Shown: piece by piece, positions 26,849 to 35,518 of the stretch | Numbering within the stretch: position 1 is the stretch's first letter | Layout: every line of letters begins with the position of its first letter | Source: Clostridium sp. 1001275B_160808_H3 | Lineage (GTDB): Bacteria; Bacillota; Clostridia; Clostridiales; Clostridiaceae | Direction of reading: 5' to 3' | Assembly (NCBI RefSeq): GCF_015550425.1 | Contig: NZ_JADNAT010000025.1 | Coordinates: forward strand, 1 to 49,244 | DNA length: 49,244 nt | Notes under the pieces: model-generated | The model's database searches: none | What the model was told of the DNA's origin: nothing | Seen by the model: only the letters and a program-made list of their open reading frames with translations | Position numbers and translations under genes: made by a program

Positions 26849-28234
26849 TTATTTTGCTAATTCATAAATTGCTCTTGCATATGCTTCTATACATTTCTTA
26901 AGTTGACTTACTTCTATATACTCATTTTTTTGATGAGCTAAATCAGGATCTCCTTCATTAAGAGGCCCGAAGGCTACTGTATTTGGCATTAATTTAGCAT
27001 AAGTTCCTCCACCTGAAGCTAAAAGTTTAGCTTCTTTCTTAAATGTTTCCTCATAAGCTTTCTTTAAACATTTTATAAGACTATGATCTTTTGGAAAATG
27101 TAATGGATAATTATGATTTCCCATTACAAAATTTAATGTACTTAAATCTAATTTTTCTTCTACTTTTTTAACTATTTCCTTAAAATCAATAGTTACTGGA
27201 TACCTTACATTAAATCTCATTCTTATCTCTTCAGAATCTCCATTAACAATACCTAAATTCATAGTTAATTTTCCTGATTCTTCATCTTCAAAATTAATTT
27301 CTAAATTTTCTCCATTATAGCCTCTTCCAATAAGATTATTAAAATCCTTTAAAAAGGTTGTAAAATCATCATTAAAGTTCAAAGTCTTATATAAATACTC
27401 CATCATCTTACATACTGCATTGTCTCCTTCTTCTGGAGTGCTAGCATGAGCAGATTTTCCAAAAGCCTTTACTAATATTGAATTTTCATTTTCTAGAGTT
27501 TCAATATTATATGCCTTATTCAAATCTAAATTATTGAAATTATTTAAAAAGCTTCTATCTTTAAATGATACTTTAATTTCACAAATATCTGGGACTATGT
27601 TAGACTTTTTACCACCTTTAATATATTCAATTTTGTATTCTTCACTAGGACATACTTTATGAGTAAGCTCAAAAGTTAATATTCCTTTTTCTGAAGTAAC
27701 TATTGGAAAGTATGCATCTGGTGTAAAACATAATATTGGTGGCTTTTCTCTTTCTAAGTAGTAATCTATATCCTCAGTTCCTGATTCCTCATTAGTTCCA
27801 AATATAATTCTAACATTCTTAGATAACTTAATATCTGAATCCTTCAACAGCTTTAATGCATATAATGAAGCAAATAGTGGCCCCTTATCATCTAATGCTC
27901 CTCTTGCATATAACTTTCCTTCCCTTATTACAGGATTAAAAGGATCTGTATTCCATCCATCTCCAACAGGAACTACATCGATATGTCCAAGTACACCTAC
28001 ATAATCTTTACTATCTTCATTTTTATATTCAGCATATCCAATGTAATTATCTAAGTTTGTAGTGTTAAAGCCATAACTTTTACATATATCTAATATACAT
28101 TCTAATCCTGATTTTATGCCACTCCCAAAAGGAGCATCATCTTGTTTTTCAGTTTTAACTGTGTTTATTTTAAGTATTCTAAATAAATCATTAAAAAATT
28201 CATCTTCTAACTTTAGATTATTGAATAAATCCAT
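26849..28234 (-). CDS. PepV-like M20 dipeptidase
   Basis: Metal-dependent dipeptidase of 461 aa, cytosolic. Zinc-ligand motifs are GHIDVVPVGDGW (H84, D86), RGALDDKGP (about 115), the catalytic GTNEESG (E149/E150), TPDAYFP (about 173) and a C-terminal DPDLAHQK (His). The family (PepV/Sapep) cuts short peptides. It lies 21 nt after the PTS IIC gene. A pepV gene is also found with glycosylasparaginase in the Lactobacillus casei alf-2 glyco-amino-acid cluster, so it may trim imported glycopeptides. The ATG follows GAGGTAA. Confidence 0.9.
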   Translation of the reverse strand: MDLFNNLKLEDEFFNDLFRILKINTVKTEKQDDAPFGSGIKSGLECILDICKSYGFNTTNLDNYIGYAEYKNEDSKDYVGVLGHIDVVPVGDGWNTDPFNPVIREGKLYARGALDDKGPLFASLYALKLLKDSDIKLSKNVRIIFGTNEESGTEDIDYYLEREKPPILCFTPDAYFPIVTSEKGILTFELTHKVCPSEEYKIEYIKGGKKSNIVPDICEIKVSFKDRSFLNNFNNLDLNKAYNIETLENENSILVKAFGKSAHASTPEEGDNAVCKMMEYLYKTLNFNDDFTTFLKDFNNLIGRGYNGENLEINFEDEESGKLTMNLGIVNGDSEEIRMRFNVRYPVTIDFKEIVKKVEEKLDLSTLNFVMGNHNYPLHFPKDHSLIKCLKKAYEETFKKEAKLLASGGGTYAKLMPNTVAFGPLNEGDPDLAHQKNEYIEVSQLKKCIEAYARAIYELAK

Positions 28235-28255
28235 ACTTATTACCTCACTTTTATA

Positions 28256-29596
28256 TTATAGTGAGAAATCAAAATCATCATCATCTTCTTCAGCTTCTTT
28301 TACTTCTAATTCATATTGCTTCTTATCCATCATCTTAATAAATGGATACCATATTCCCATAACAACAAACATATCAAATAATTGTAATAATGCACCTCTT
28401 ATACTTCCAGTAATTAAGTATCCTTGAATTATTGGAGGAGTTGTCCAAGGTAAGTAAATTCCGTTTGGTTTTGGTACTATTCCAGTACTCATTGCAAAGT
28501 AATTTATGCAAATAAGAACTACTGGTGCTACTATTAATGGAATAAATGCAATTGGATTTAAAACCATAGGTAATCCAAACATAATTGGCTCATTAATATT
28601 GAATATACCTGGTACTGTTGATAACTTACCAATTTCCTTGTATTGCTTTGATCTAGCTCTTAATGCTAAGAATATACAAACAGCAAGTGTTGCTCCTATT
28701 CCTCCCATGTAAACTAAATCATAGAATTGTTCAGTTAAAATATGTGGTGGTTGAAGTCCTGCTTGAATTGCAGCCATATTTTCTTCTTGTAATTGTAGCC
28801 AGAACGGTCTTACAACACCATTTAATGTTGAAGTTGCATTAACTCCTAAGAACCAGAATAAAGTAGATAGTACTGCTAATCCTATAGCTCCAAATATATT
28901 ATTCCCAACTAAAGCTTGCGCTGGAGCTGCTATCATTGTATAAATCATATCGAATATTGAACCATATGAAGTTATTTGGAATAATGTACGAACTACTAGC
29001 ATTAATGTAATAATAACGAATCCAGGGATAAGTGCTGAGAATGCTTTTGAAACTGCTTCTGGAACACTTGGAGGCATCTTAATTGAAATATTTTTCTTTA
29101 CAAATATATTAAATATTTCTGTAACTACGATACCTACAAATATAGCAACTATGATACCTTTAGCTCCTACCCAGTTACCCATTTCAATCATTCTTCCTAC
29201 ATAGTGAGAAGTTCCTTCTATTTCAATATACTTATCAAATGGCATTAATATTATGAAACTTGCTATACTTATTAAAGATACTGTAAACGCATCTATTCTA
29301 TATCTCTTTGATAAGTTATATGCTATAGCACCTGCTATATAAACAGACATAAAATCAAAAGTTACTCTTACTGGAGTTTTAATTAGTTGATAGAAACCTT
29401 CTCCAAAAAGTTTTACTTGTAAATCTTCCCATCCTGGTATAGGGAAATCTGCAATTATCATAAATACAGATCCTATTATTAAGAAAGTCATTATTGTTGC
29501 AAAAGAATCACGGACAGCTCTTAAATGTCTTTGTGCAGATATCTTTTGAGCTATAGGAATAACTTTTTCTTCTAACATTGCTTCAAACTTATTCAT
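28256..29596 (-). CDS. PTS EIIC, lactose/cellobiose family
   Basis: 446-aa membrane permease with about ten hydrophobic segments. Family features are ISAQRHLRAVRDSFATIM at the N-terminus and the substrate-site motif NINEPIMFGLPMVLNP near 345-360. The C-terminal tail is very acidic (EEDDDDFD). It works with the IIB 26 nt upstream and the Lac-type IIA at 19992-20306. Lac-family IICs carry beta-disaccharides such as chitobiose and cellobiose; with glycosylasparaginase in the regulon, GlcNAc-Asn or a related glyco-amino acid is a reasonable substrate, by inference. Confidence 0.92.
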   Translation of the reverse strand: MNKFEAMLEEKVIPIAQKISAQRHLRAVRDSFATIMTFLIIGSVFMIIADFPIPGWEDLQVKLFGEGFYQLIKTPVRVTFDFMSVYIAGAIAYNLSKRYRIDAFTVSLISIASFIILMPFDKYIEIEGTSHYVGRMIEMGNWVGAKGIIVAIFVGIVVTEIFNIFVKKNISIKMPPSVPEAVSKAFSALIPGFVIITLMLVVRTLFQITSYGSIFDMIYTMIAAPAQALVGNNIFGAIGLAVLSTLFWFLGVNATSTLNGVVRPFWLQLQEENMAAIQAGLQPPHILTEQFYDLVYMGGIGATLAVCIFLALRARSKQYKEIGKLSTVPGIFNINEPIMFGLPMVLNPIAFIPLIVAPVVLICINYFAMSTGIVPKPNGIYLPWTTPPIIQGYLITGSIRGALLQLFDMFVVMGIWYPFIKMMDKKQYELEVKEAEEDDDDFDFSL

Positions 29597-29622
29597 TTTA
29601 TACCCTCTTTTCTTTATTAATC

Positions 29623-29943
29623 TTATTGATTAGCTTTTATCATTTTTATTGCTTGCTTTAATACCTTTTCACCATTCATTGTTCCATAATCAGCAGCGTT
29701 TATAACATCTACTGGAACTTTTTTTTCTTTACAAAGTCCTTCTATATCTTTTAGTAAAAATTTTACTTGTGGCCCTAAAAGAACACAATCTACTTGTTTT
29801 TCATTTAATGTTTCAAAAGATTTTGCAAAAGGAAGCGCTTCTATGTTAACATTTACATTATGCTTAGTAGCAACCTCTCTCATTTTTGTTACTAATAAGC
29901 TTGTTGACATTCCTGCGTCACAGAATAAAAATATGTTTTTCAT
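29623..29943 (-). CDS. PTS EIIB, lactose/cellobiose family
   Basis: 106-aa soluble phosphotransfer protein. The phospho-cysteine is C8 in FLFCDAGMSTSLLV, with ALPF and LLGPQVKF typical of the family. It receives phosphate from the Lac-type IIA and passes it to sugar on IIC. It is first gene of the IIB-IIC-dipeptidase transcript, behind a sigma54 promoter. The ATG follows AGGAGG. Confidence 0.94.
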   Translation of the reverse strand: MKNIFLFCDAGMSTSLLVTKMREVATKHNVNVNIEALPFAKSFETLNEKQVDCVLLGPQVKFLLKDIEGLCKEKKVPVDVINAADYGTMNGEKVLKQAIKMIKANQ

Positions 29944-29990
29944 AATAATTCCTCCTAAATAAATTTAATTTATTAATTGTACAATTATAC

Positions 29991-30010
29991 TAAGCAAGTT
30001 TTATACCAAC
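29991..30010 (-). promoter_or_regulatory. Sigma54 promoter of the PTS-dipeptidase operon
   Basis: Minus-strand GTTGGTATAAAACTTGCTTA has GG-N10-GC, weaker in the -24 box (TGGTA) than the other two. The predicted leader is about 40 nt. Confidence 0.78.
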
Positions 30011-30088
30011 TTTTTAATAATTCTCTAATCTCTTTATTTTATTGATATTTTTCTAATATATTAGGGGTATAAATTTATAGTTCTTTTT

Positions 30089-30150
30089 AGTGTATCGTAT
30101 ATAAACACACTCATTTTATAATTTTTTCTTTAATTTATACTAGTGTATCA
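30089..30150. promoter_or_regulatory. Candidate activator-binding sites upstream of the PTS operon
   Basis: AGTGTATCGTATATAAACAC continuing to ACT (30089-30111) is an inverted repeat AGTGT-N13-ACACT; AGTGTATCA follows at 30142-30150. Both lie 80-140 bp upstream of the sigma54 promoter and share the motif seen at the other two promoters. Confidence 0.5.
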
Positions 30151-30235
30151 TTTTTTAAATTTATATATACAATAACCATTATAAAAGAATACAATCAGAA
30201 GATTTATCTCAGGATATATATTATTAGCTTTTGTA

Positions 30236-30317
30236 ATAAAAAAATATAGCCTTAATCATTCTTAAAATTTCCTGCTGCATTGCAAGTTAATCTATAGAAC
30301 ATATTAAAGGCTATATT
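30236..30317 (-). terminator. Terminator-like long hairpin after PFOR
   Basis: AATATAGCCTTAAT (30242-30255) pairs with ATTAAAGGCTATATT (30303-30317) with one bulge. The 47-nt loop contains a further small helix. On the minus strand a T-run follows (TATTTTTTTA). It lies about 170 bases after the PFOR stop; no other feature is seen between. Confidence 0.65.
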
Positions 30318-30487
30318 CATAATTTATTATTTTATTTTTAAATTTATATCTCTGCCTTCACTTATGTAGTACATATCATTTTAGAACTTAGTATTATTTT
30401 ACTTAATATTATATAATATGTCTACTTATCTTATACTAATTATTATATTGAATAATATTCTAACAAACTATATTTTTTATAATAATC

Positions 30488-33400
30488 TTATAATAAAGCA
30501 TCTTGAGATAACTTTTTATATCTTTCATATCTTTCTTTAGCATCTTCTTCTGTTTTAGCAAATAATTCTTCTGCTATTTCAGGGAAAGCTTTTGCTAATG
30601 AAGCATATCTTACTTCTCCCATTAAGAACTCTTTAAGACTGCTATTTGGCTCTTTTGAATCTAAGCTAAATGCATTCTTTCCTGCAACCTTTAGGTCAGG
30701 ATTGTATCTATATAAATGCCAATATCCAGATTCAACTGCTCTCTTTTCTTCATATGGAGTATTAGACATACCCATCTTTATTCCATGACTTATACAAGTT
30801 GAATAAGCTATTATTAATGAAGGTCCATTATAAGCTTCTGCTTCTGCAATTGCTTTAAGTGTTTGATTTAAGTTAGCACCCATACAAACTTGCGCTACAT
30901 ATACATAGCCATAAGTCATTGCCATTAATCCCAAGTCTTTCTTCTTTGTTCTCTTTCCTGTTGCAGCAAATTTTGCTACTGCTGCTTCTGGAGTTGATTT
31001 TGATGATTGACCACCTGTATTTGAATATATTTCTGTATCAAATACTAAAACATTAACATTTTCACCTGATGCTAAAACATGATCTAGACCACCATATCCA
31101 ATATCGTAAGCCCATCCGTCTCCTCCAAATATCCATTGAGATCTATGAACAAAGAATTCTTTATCCTTTAAAATTTCTTTTGCAATTTCAGAATTTTCTT
31201 CTTCTAAAACTCTTGTTAAGTTTTCTGCTCTTTGTCTTGTTCCTTCTCCACTATCCTTATGATCTAACCAATCTTTTAATACAGCCTTTGTATTTTCAGG
31301 CATATCACTTTCTAATGCAATCTTAATATTATCTGCAACTCTTTCTCTAATTGTTTTAACACCTAAATACATTCCTAAACCATATTCTGCATTGTCTTCA
31401 AATAAAGAGTTTGCCCAAGCAGGACCATGACCATCATAATTCGGTCTATAAGCAGTTGCTGCTCCTGATGCTGCCCAAATTGATGAACAACCTGTAGCAT
31501 TAGCAATCATCATTCTATCTCCAAATAATTGAGTAACAAGTTTAGCATAAGCTGTTTCTCCACAACCTGCACATGCTCCTGAGAATTCAAGTAATGGTTG
31601 CTCAAATTGACTTCCCTTAACAGTAGTTTTACTCATAGGATTTGTCTTTTGAGTAACTTCTTCAACAGCATAATTCCAAGCTTCTATTTGATCACTTTGT
31701 GTATCCATAGGTTTCATAACCAATGCTTTTCCTGGTGCAGGACAAATTTGAGCACAGTTTCCACATCCAGTACAATCTAAAGGAGTTATTCCTATTGTAT
31801 ATAAATATTCCTTATCTCCCTTAATTCCATTAGCCTTTAAGCTCTTATAGCTGCTTGGTGCATTTTTAACTTCTTGAGGTGTAGCTAAAAATGGTCTTAT
31901 AACAGCATGTGGACATACAAATGAACATTGGTTACATTGAATACAATTTTCTGGAATCCACTCTGGAACATTAACTGCAATTCCTCTCTTTTCAAAGGCA
32001 GTTGTACCAGCCATAAATGTACCATCTTCTGCTCCATATTCTATAAATTTAGATACAGGCAAGTGATTTCCTTCTAATTTGTTTATTGGAATACATATTT
32101 CCTCAACAAATTTAGGAACATCCATCTTTTCTTCTAATTTATCATCTTCAGCATTTTTCCATTCTTCAGGTGGATTTATCTTAACTAAAGACTCTATACC
32201 TTTATCTATAGCTTCGTAGTTCATGTTTACTACTTTCTCGCCCTTTTTACCATAAGATGTAACAACTGCTTGTTTTAAATATTTAACAGCATCTTCAAGT
32301 GGAATTATATTAGCAAGCTTAAAGAAAGCTGATTGCATTATCATATTAATTCTTCCACCAAGACCTATTTGTTGCGCTATTTTTATGGCATTAATAATAT
32401 AAAAATCTATATTATTTTCTACTATATATCTCTTCATGCTTGCAGGAAGTTTTTCATTTAATTCTTCCTCAGTCCATATTGTATTTAAAACAAAGGTACC
32501 ATTTTTTCTAAGTCCTTTTAATAAATTGTAATTATACACATAAGATTGATTATGGCATGCTACAAAGTCTGCTTGATCTATCTCATAATGTGATCTTATT
32601 GGAGTTTTACCAAATCTTAAATGAGATACAGTTATTCCACCTGACTTTTTAGAGTCATAAGCAAAATATCCTTGTGCATACATATTTGTATGGTCACCAA
32701 TTATCTTAATTGCACTCTTATTTGCACTTACTGTTCCATCTGATCCTAGTCCCCAGAACTTACATGCTGTTGTTCCTTCTTCTGCAACATCAATTTCTTC
32801 TTTTGGTGAAATTGATAAATTAGTAACATCATCTTCTATACCAATAGTAAACCTGTTTTTTGGTTTATCTTGACTTAAATTTTCAAATATTGCTGCTATA
32901 TGTGATGGATATGGGTCCTTTGATCCAAGACCAAACCTTCCTCCATATACCTTAGGTGGATTATCCATTTCACTTACTGCTCTAACAACATCTAAATATA
33001 ATGGTTCTCCAATTGATCCTGGCTCTTTTGTTCTATCTAAAACAGCTATTTTCTTAACAGTCTCTGGTATAACTTTTAATAACTTTTCTATTGAAAATGG
33101 TCTATAAAGTCTTACTTTTACAAGCCCAACCTTTTCTCCCTTTTTCCTTAAGTAATCTATAGCTTCTTCTGCAACTTCCATTACAGAACCCATAGCTACA
33201 AGTATTCTATCAGCTTGTGGATCTCCATAATAATCAAAGCAATGATATTCTCTTCCTGTAAGCTCTGTAATTTTTGCCATATATCCTTCAACAACTTCTG
33301 GAATATCATCATAGTATTTATTTAATGATTCACTTAATTGGAAATATGTATCTGGATTTTGTGATGTTCCTCTTACAACTGGATGATCAGGATTTAATGA

Positions 33401-34015
33401 ATTTTTTCTAAAATCATTAATTGCATCATAATCAACTAGCTTAGCTAATTCTTCATATTCTAAAACTTCTATTTTTTGAATTTCATGAGATATTCTAAAT
33501 CCATCAAAGAAATTAATAAATGGCATTCTAGCTTTAATTGCAGTTAAATGTGCAACTGGTGCTAAATCCATAACTTCTTGTACTGATCCTTCAGATAACA
33601 TAGCAAAACCTGTTTGTCTCGCAGCCATAACATCTTGATGGTCACCAAATATACTTAATGATGATGTAGCTATTGCTCTAGCTGCAACATGTATAACTGC
33701 TGGAAGTCTCTCACCCACCATCTTATACATATTAGGAACCATTAATAATAAACCTTGAGATGCTGTAAATGTAGTAGTTAAAGCACCAGCTTGAAGTGAC
33801 CCGTGTACTGCTCCAGCTGCTCCAGCTTCTGATTGCATTTCCACTATATTAACTGGTTTTCCAAAAATATTTTTTCTTCCTTGTGCTACCCATTCATCCA
33901 TATGTTCTGCCATAGGTGAAGATGGAGTAATTGGGAAAATTGCACTTACTTCTGTAAAAGCATAGGAAACATATGCAGCAGCAGTATTCCCATCCATTGT
34001 TTTTGTTTTTCTCAT
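30488..34015 (-). CDS. nifJ: Pyruvate:ferredoxin (flavodoxin) oxidoreductase
   Basis: Single-chain 1175-aa PFOR. It converts pyruvate and CoA to acetyl-CoA and CO2 and reduces ferredoxin, the central step of clostridial fermentation. Domain order: N-terminal pyruvate domain (TMDGNTAAAYVSYAF), domain II, two [4Fe-4S] ferredoxin motifs CIQCNQCSFVCP (about 690) and CTGCGNCAQICP (about 745), CAGCGE, and the TPP domain GDGWAYDIGYGG (about 965) with TEIYSNTGGQSSK. Full length. The ATG at 34015 is followed upstream by AGGAGG. It is monocistronic, with terminators or hairpins on both sides. Confidence 0.97.
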   Translation of the reverse strand: MRKTKTMDGNTAAAYVSYAFTEVSAIFPITPSSPMAEHMDEWVAQGRKNIFGKPVNIVEMQSEAGAAGAVHGSLQAGALTTTFTASQGLLLMVPNMYKMVGERLPAVIHVAARAIATSSLSIFGDHQDVMAARQTGFAMLSEGSVQEVMDLAPVAHLTAIKARMPFINFFDGFRISHEIQKIEVLEYEELAKLVDYDAINDFRKNSLNPDHPVVRGTSQNPDTYFQLSESLNKYYDDIPEVVEGYMAKITELTGREYHCFDYYGDPQADRILVAMGSVMEVAEEAIDYLRKKGEKVGLVKVRLYRPFSIEKLLKVIPETVKKIAVLDRTKEPGSIGEPLYLDVVRAVSEMDNPPKVYGGRFGLGSKDPYPSHIAAIFENLSQDKPKNRFTIGIEDDVTNLSISPKEEIDVAEEGTTACKFWGLGSDGTVSANKSAIKIIGDHTNMYAQGYFAYDSKKSGGITVSHLRFGKTPIRSHYEIDQADFVACHNQSYVYNYNLLKGLRKNGTFVLNTIWTEEELNEKLPASMKRYIVENNIDFYIINAIKIAQQIGLGGRINMIMQSAFFKLANIIPLEDAVKYLKQAVVTSYGKKGEKVVNMNYEAIDKGIESLVKINPPEEWKNAEDDKLEEKMDVPKFVEEICIPINKLEGNHLPVSKFIEYGAEDGTFMAGTTAFEKRGIAVNVPEWIPENCIQCNQCSFVCPHAVIRPFLATPQEVKNAPSSYKSLKANGIKGDKEYLYTIGITPLDCTGCGNCAQICPAPGKALVMKPMDTQSDQIEAWNYAVEEVTQKTNPMSKTTVKGSQFEQPLLEFSGACAGCGETAYAKLVTQLFGDRMMIANATGCSSIWAASGAATAYRPNYDGHGPAWANSLFEDNAEYGLGMYLGVKTIRERVADNIKIALESDMPENTKAVLKDWLDHKDSGEGTRQRAENLTRVLEEENSEIAKEILKDKEFFVHRSQWIFGGDGWAYDIGYGGLDHVLASGENVNVLVFDTEIYSNTGGQSSKSTPEAAVAKFAATGKRTKKKDLGLMAMTYGYVYVAQVCMGANLNQTLKAIAEAEAYNGPSLIIAYSTCISHGIKMGMSNTPYEEKRAVESGYWHLYRYNPDLKVAGKNAFSLDSKEPNSSLKEFLMGEVRYASLAKAFPEIAEELFAKTEEDAKERYERYKKLSQDALL

Positions 34016-34271
34016 ATCTTTATTAATCCTCCTTATGATTTAAAAATAACTGCATTTATAAATAAATTTATAATAATTTAAGTATTTGCATAGACCTTGT
34101 CTATTATTCAATATTAAATACATGTATTTAAAATACTATACCAAAATCTTCTTAAATTTAAAAGATAATTATTATTTCTAGATAATTATTAAACTAAATT
34201 TCTTTACTTAATCTATAAAAAAATATATGAACTAAATACTTATACCACACTATCTATTTCACTATGATATA
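34016..34271 (-). other. Upstream region of PFOR
   Basis: AT-rich leader of the PFOR gene. A short inverted repeat ATAGAC-CTT-GTCTAT at 34090-34104 could be an operator but matches no motif I know. No ORF was seen. Confidence 0.35.
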
Positions 34272-34312
34272 AAAATAAGGTAAATCATTTCTATTATGAC
34301 TTACCTTACTTT
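34272..34312 (-). terminator. Terminator after the pirin gene
   Basis: AAGGTAAATCAT (34277-34288) pairs with ATGACTTACCTT (34296-34307), one mismatch, extended by A/T arms and a T-run on the minus strand. Confidence 0.8.
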
Positions 34313-34384
34313 TAATATTTATATACTTTTCAATATTTATATACTTTTTAATCTATACTACTATATTTAAATAATTCTCCTACT

Positions 34385-35092
34385 TTACCACTTTAACTGC
34401 TTTTTCATTTCAATCACAAGTATATGTGATTTTTTATCGGCCTTGATTAAAATATCTTCTTCTATTATTTCAAGTGCATCTCTTTCATTTAATTCTAAAT
34501 TATTAATTGTAGAATTTCCTTCTATTTGAACTAAATAAGCCTGTCTATTGGGACCAACTTGAAAATCTATTTCTTTTCTCTTATCTAGTTCTACTACATA
34601 AAAGTTTGAATCTTGATTAATTTTAATAGCAGCATCTCCATCTTTGCTTGAAACTATATTAAGCCATTTATTTTTTCTATCGTCCCAATTGAATCTATAA
34701 TCCCCATATGCTGGCTTATATCCTTTTTTATCCGGAATAACCCATATTTGTAACAATCTAGCCGTACTATCCCCTAAATTATATTCACTATGATATACTC
34801 CCGTTCCTGCACTCATGTATTGAACATGGCCTCTAGAAATAGTATTTTTATTTCCCATTGTATCTCCATGAGTTAATTCTCCCTCAACTACATAAGATAC
34901 TATCTCCATATCCTTATGTGGATGTAAATCAAATCCAGTATTACCTTCAATCAAATCATCATTTATAACTCTCAATACTCCAAAATTCATATTATCTATA
35001 TTAAAATACTCTGCAAAAGAAAAATGGAATATACTCTTAAGCCATCCTAAATTACTTTTTCCCATGTTTCTATGGTCCAATTTTCTTAACAT
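34385..35092 (-). CDS. Pirin-family bicupin protein
   Basis: 235 aa from the ATG at 35092, which has AAGGAGG 7 nt upstream; an in-frame TTG at 35098 is less likely. Metal-site motif FDLHPHKDMEIVSYVVEG with two His and a Glu, followed by LTHGDTMGN and GVYHSEYN. Some pirins act as quercetin dioxygenases; others have no known reaction. MarR/nitroreductase genes lie upstream, and pirins and nitroreductases often occur together in quinone or electrophile stress regulons. Intergenic repeats occupy its promoter region. Confidence 0.88.
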   Translation of the reverse strand: MLRKLDHRNMGKSNLGWLKSIFHFSFAEYFNIDNMNFGVLRVINDDLIEGNTGFDLHPHKDMEIVSYVVEGELTHGDTMGNKNTISRGHVQYMSAGTGVYHSEYNLGDSTARLLQIWVIPDKKGYKPAYGDYRFNWDDRKNKWLNIVSSKDGDAAIKINQDSNFYVVELDKRKEIDFQVGPNRQAYLVQIEGNSTINNLELNERDALEIIEEDILIKADKKSHILVIEMKKQLKW

Positions 35093-35138
35093 AATCAAAC
35101 CTCCTTAGCTTCTTATAAAATGAGAATATAAAGGCTAC

Positions 35139-35260
35139 GATAACTAGATATGTTCCATAAGCTAAATAGCTGTGCAAAGAATTACTAGGCTTGGAAAAAC
35201 TACTATGCCAAGTACTTCTAATTGCTCGCTATATGCTTATTCCACAGTCTATTTATCTTC
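35139..35260. repeat. Inverted-repeat intergenic element, short form
   Basis: GATAACTAGATATG-TTCCATAAGC at the left end pairs with GCTTATTCCACAGTCTATTT-ATC at the right. The inner part (AAAGAATTACTAGGCTTGG, CTACTATGCCAAG, TACTTCTAATTGCTCGC) is nearly identical to parts of the element at 45564-45761. It has no coding capacity. It lies between pirin and the element at 35297-35516 and resembles a MITE. Confidence 0.7.
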
Positions 35261-35296
35261 GCCAACTTTTATTCCTCCACTTAAAATTATCAAATA

Positions 35297-35516
35297 AAGA
35301 ATTAGCCTCATTAATGATATGTATTAAATTGGAGATTTTATTATAATGAGAAACTACAATTCTTATTTAAGATATCTAAGATGGCGTTAAGAATTTTTAT
35401 TGTTTGAGCGTAGTGAGTTATAAAAATTTAGTCATCTTAGATATCTTAAATTTAGAATTGTATTCGAAATTATATAAAAATCGGAAAGTTAATACATATC
35501 ATTAAGGTTAATTCTT
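35297..35516. repeat. 220-bp palindromic MITE-like element
   Basis: Terminal inverted repeats of about 30 bp (AATTAGCCTCATTAATGATA... at 35300 and its near-complement ending 35513-35516) enclose a second pair of arms. These arms are ACAATTCTTATTTAAGATAT.. (35355-35383) and its complement (35433-35460). The centre has TTTGAGCGTAGTGAG. The whole element can fold into a single long hairpin. It ends 3 bases before the nitroreductase stop codon and might serve as its terminator. No ORF. Confidence 0.75.
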
Positions 35517-35518
35517 GA

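Noticed and set aside
31069..31326. 85-codon Leu-rich plus-strand frame inside PFOR
   Set aside because: Antisense to conserved PFOR coding sequence; Leu/Ile/Phe bias arises from reversed AT-rich codons.
34090..34104. ATAGAC-CTT-GTCTAT as a Rex or other redox operator of PFOR
   Set aside because: Does not match the Rex consensus, and short AT-rich inverted repeats are expected by chance here.
34314..34350. Short tandem repeat of about 18 bp (TATTTATATACTTTT twice)
   Set aside because: Only two AT-rich units downstream of a terminator; no sign of a CRISPR array or iterons.
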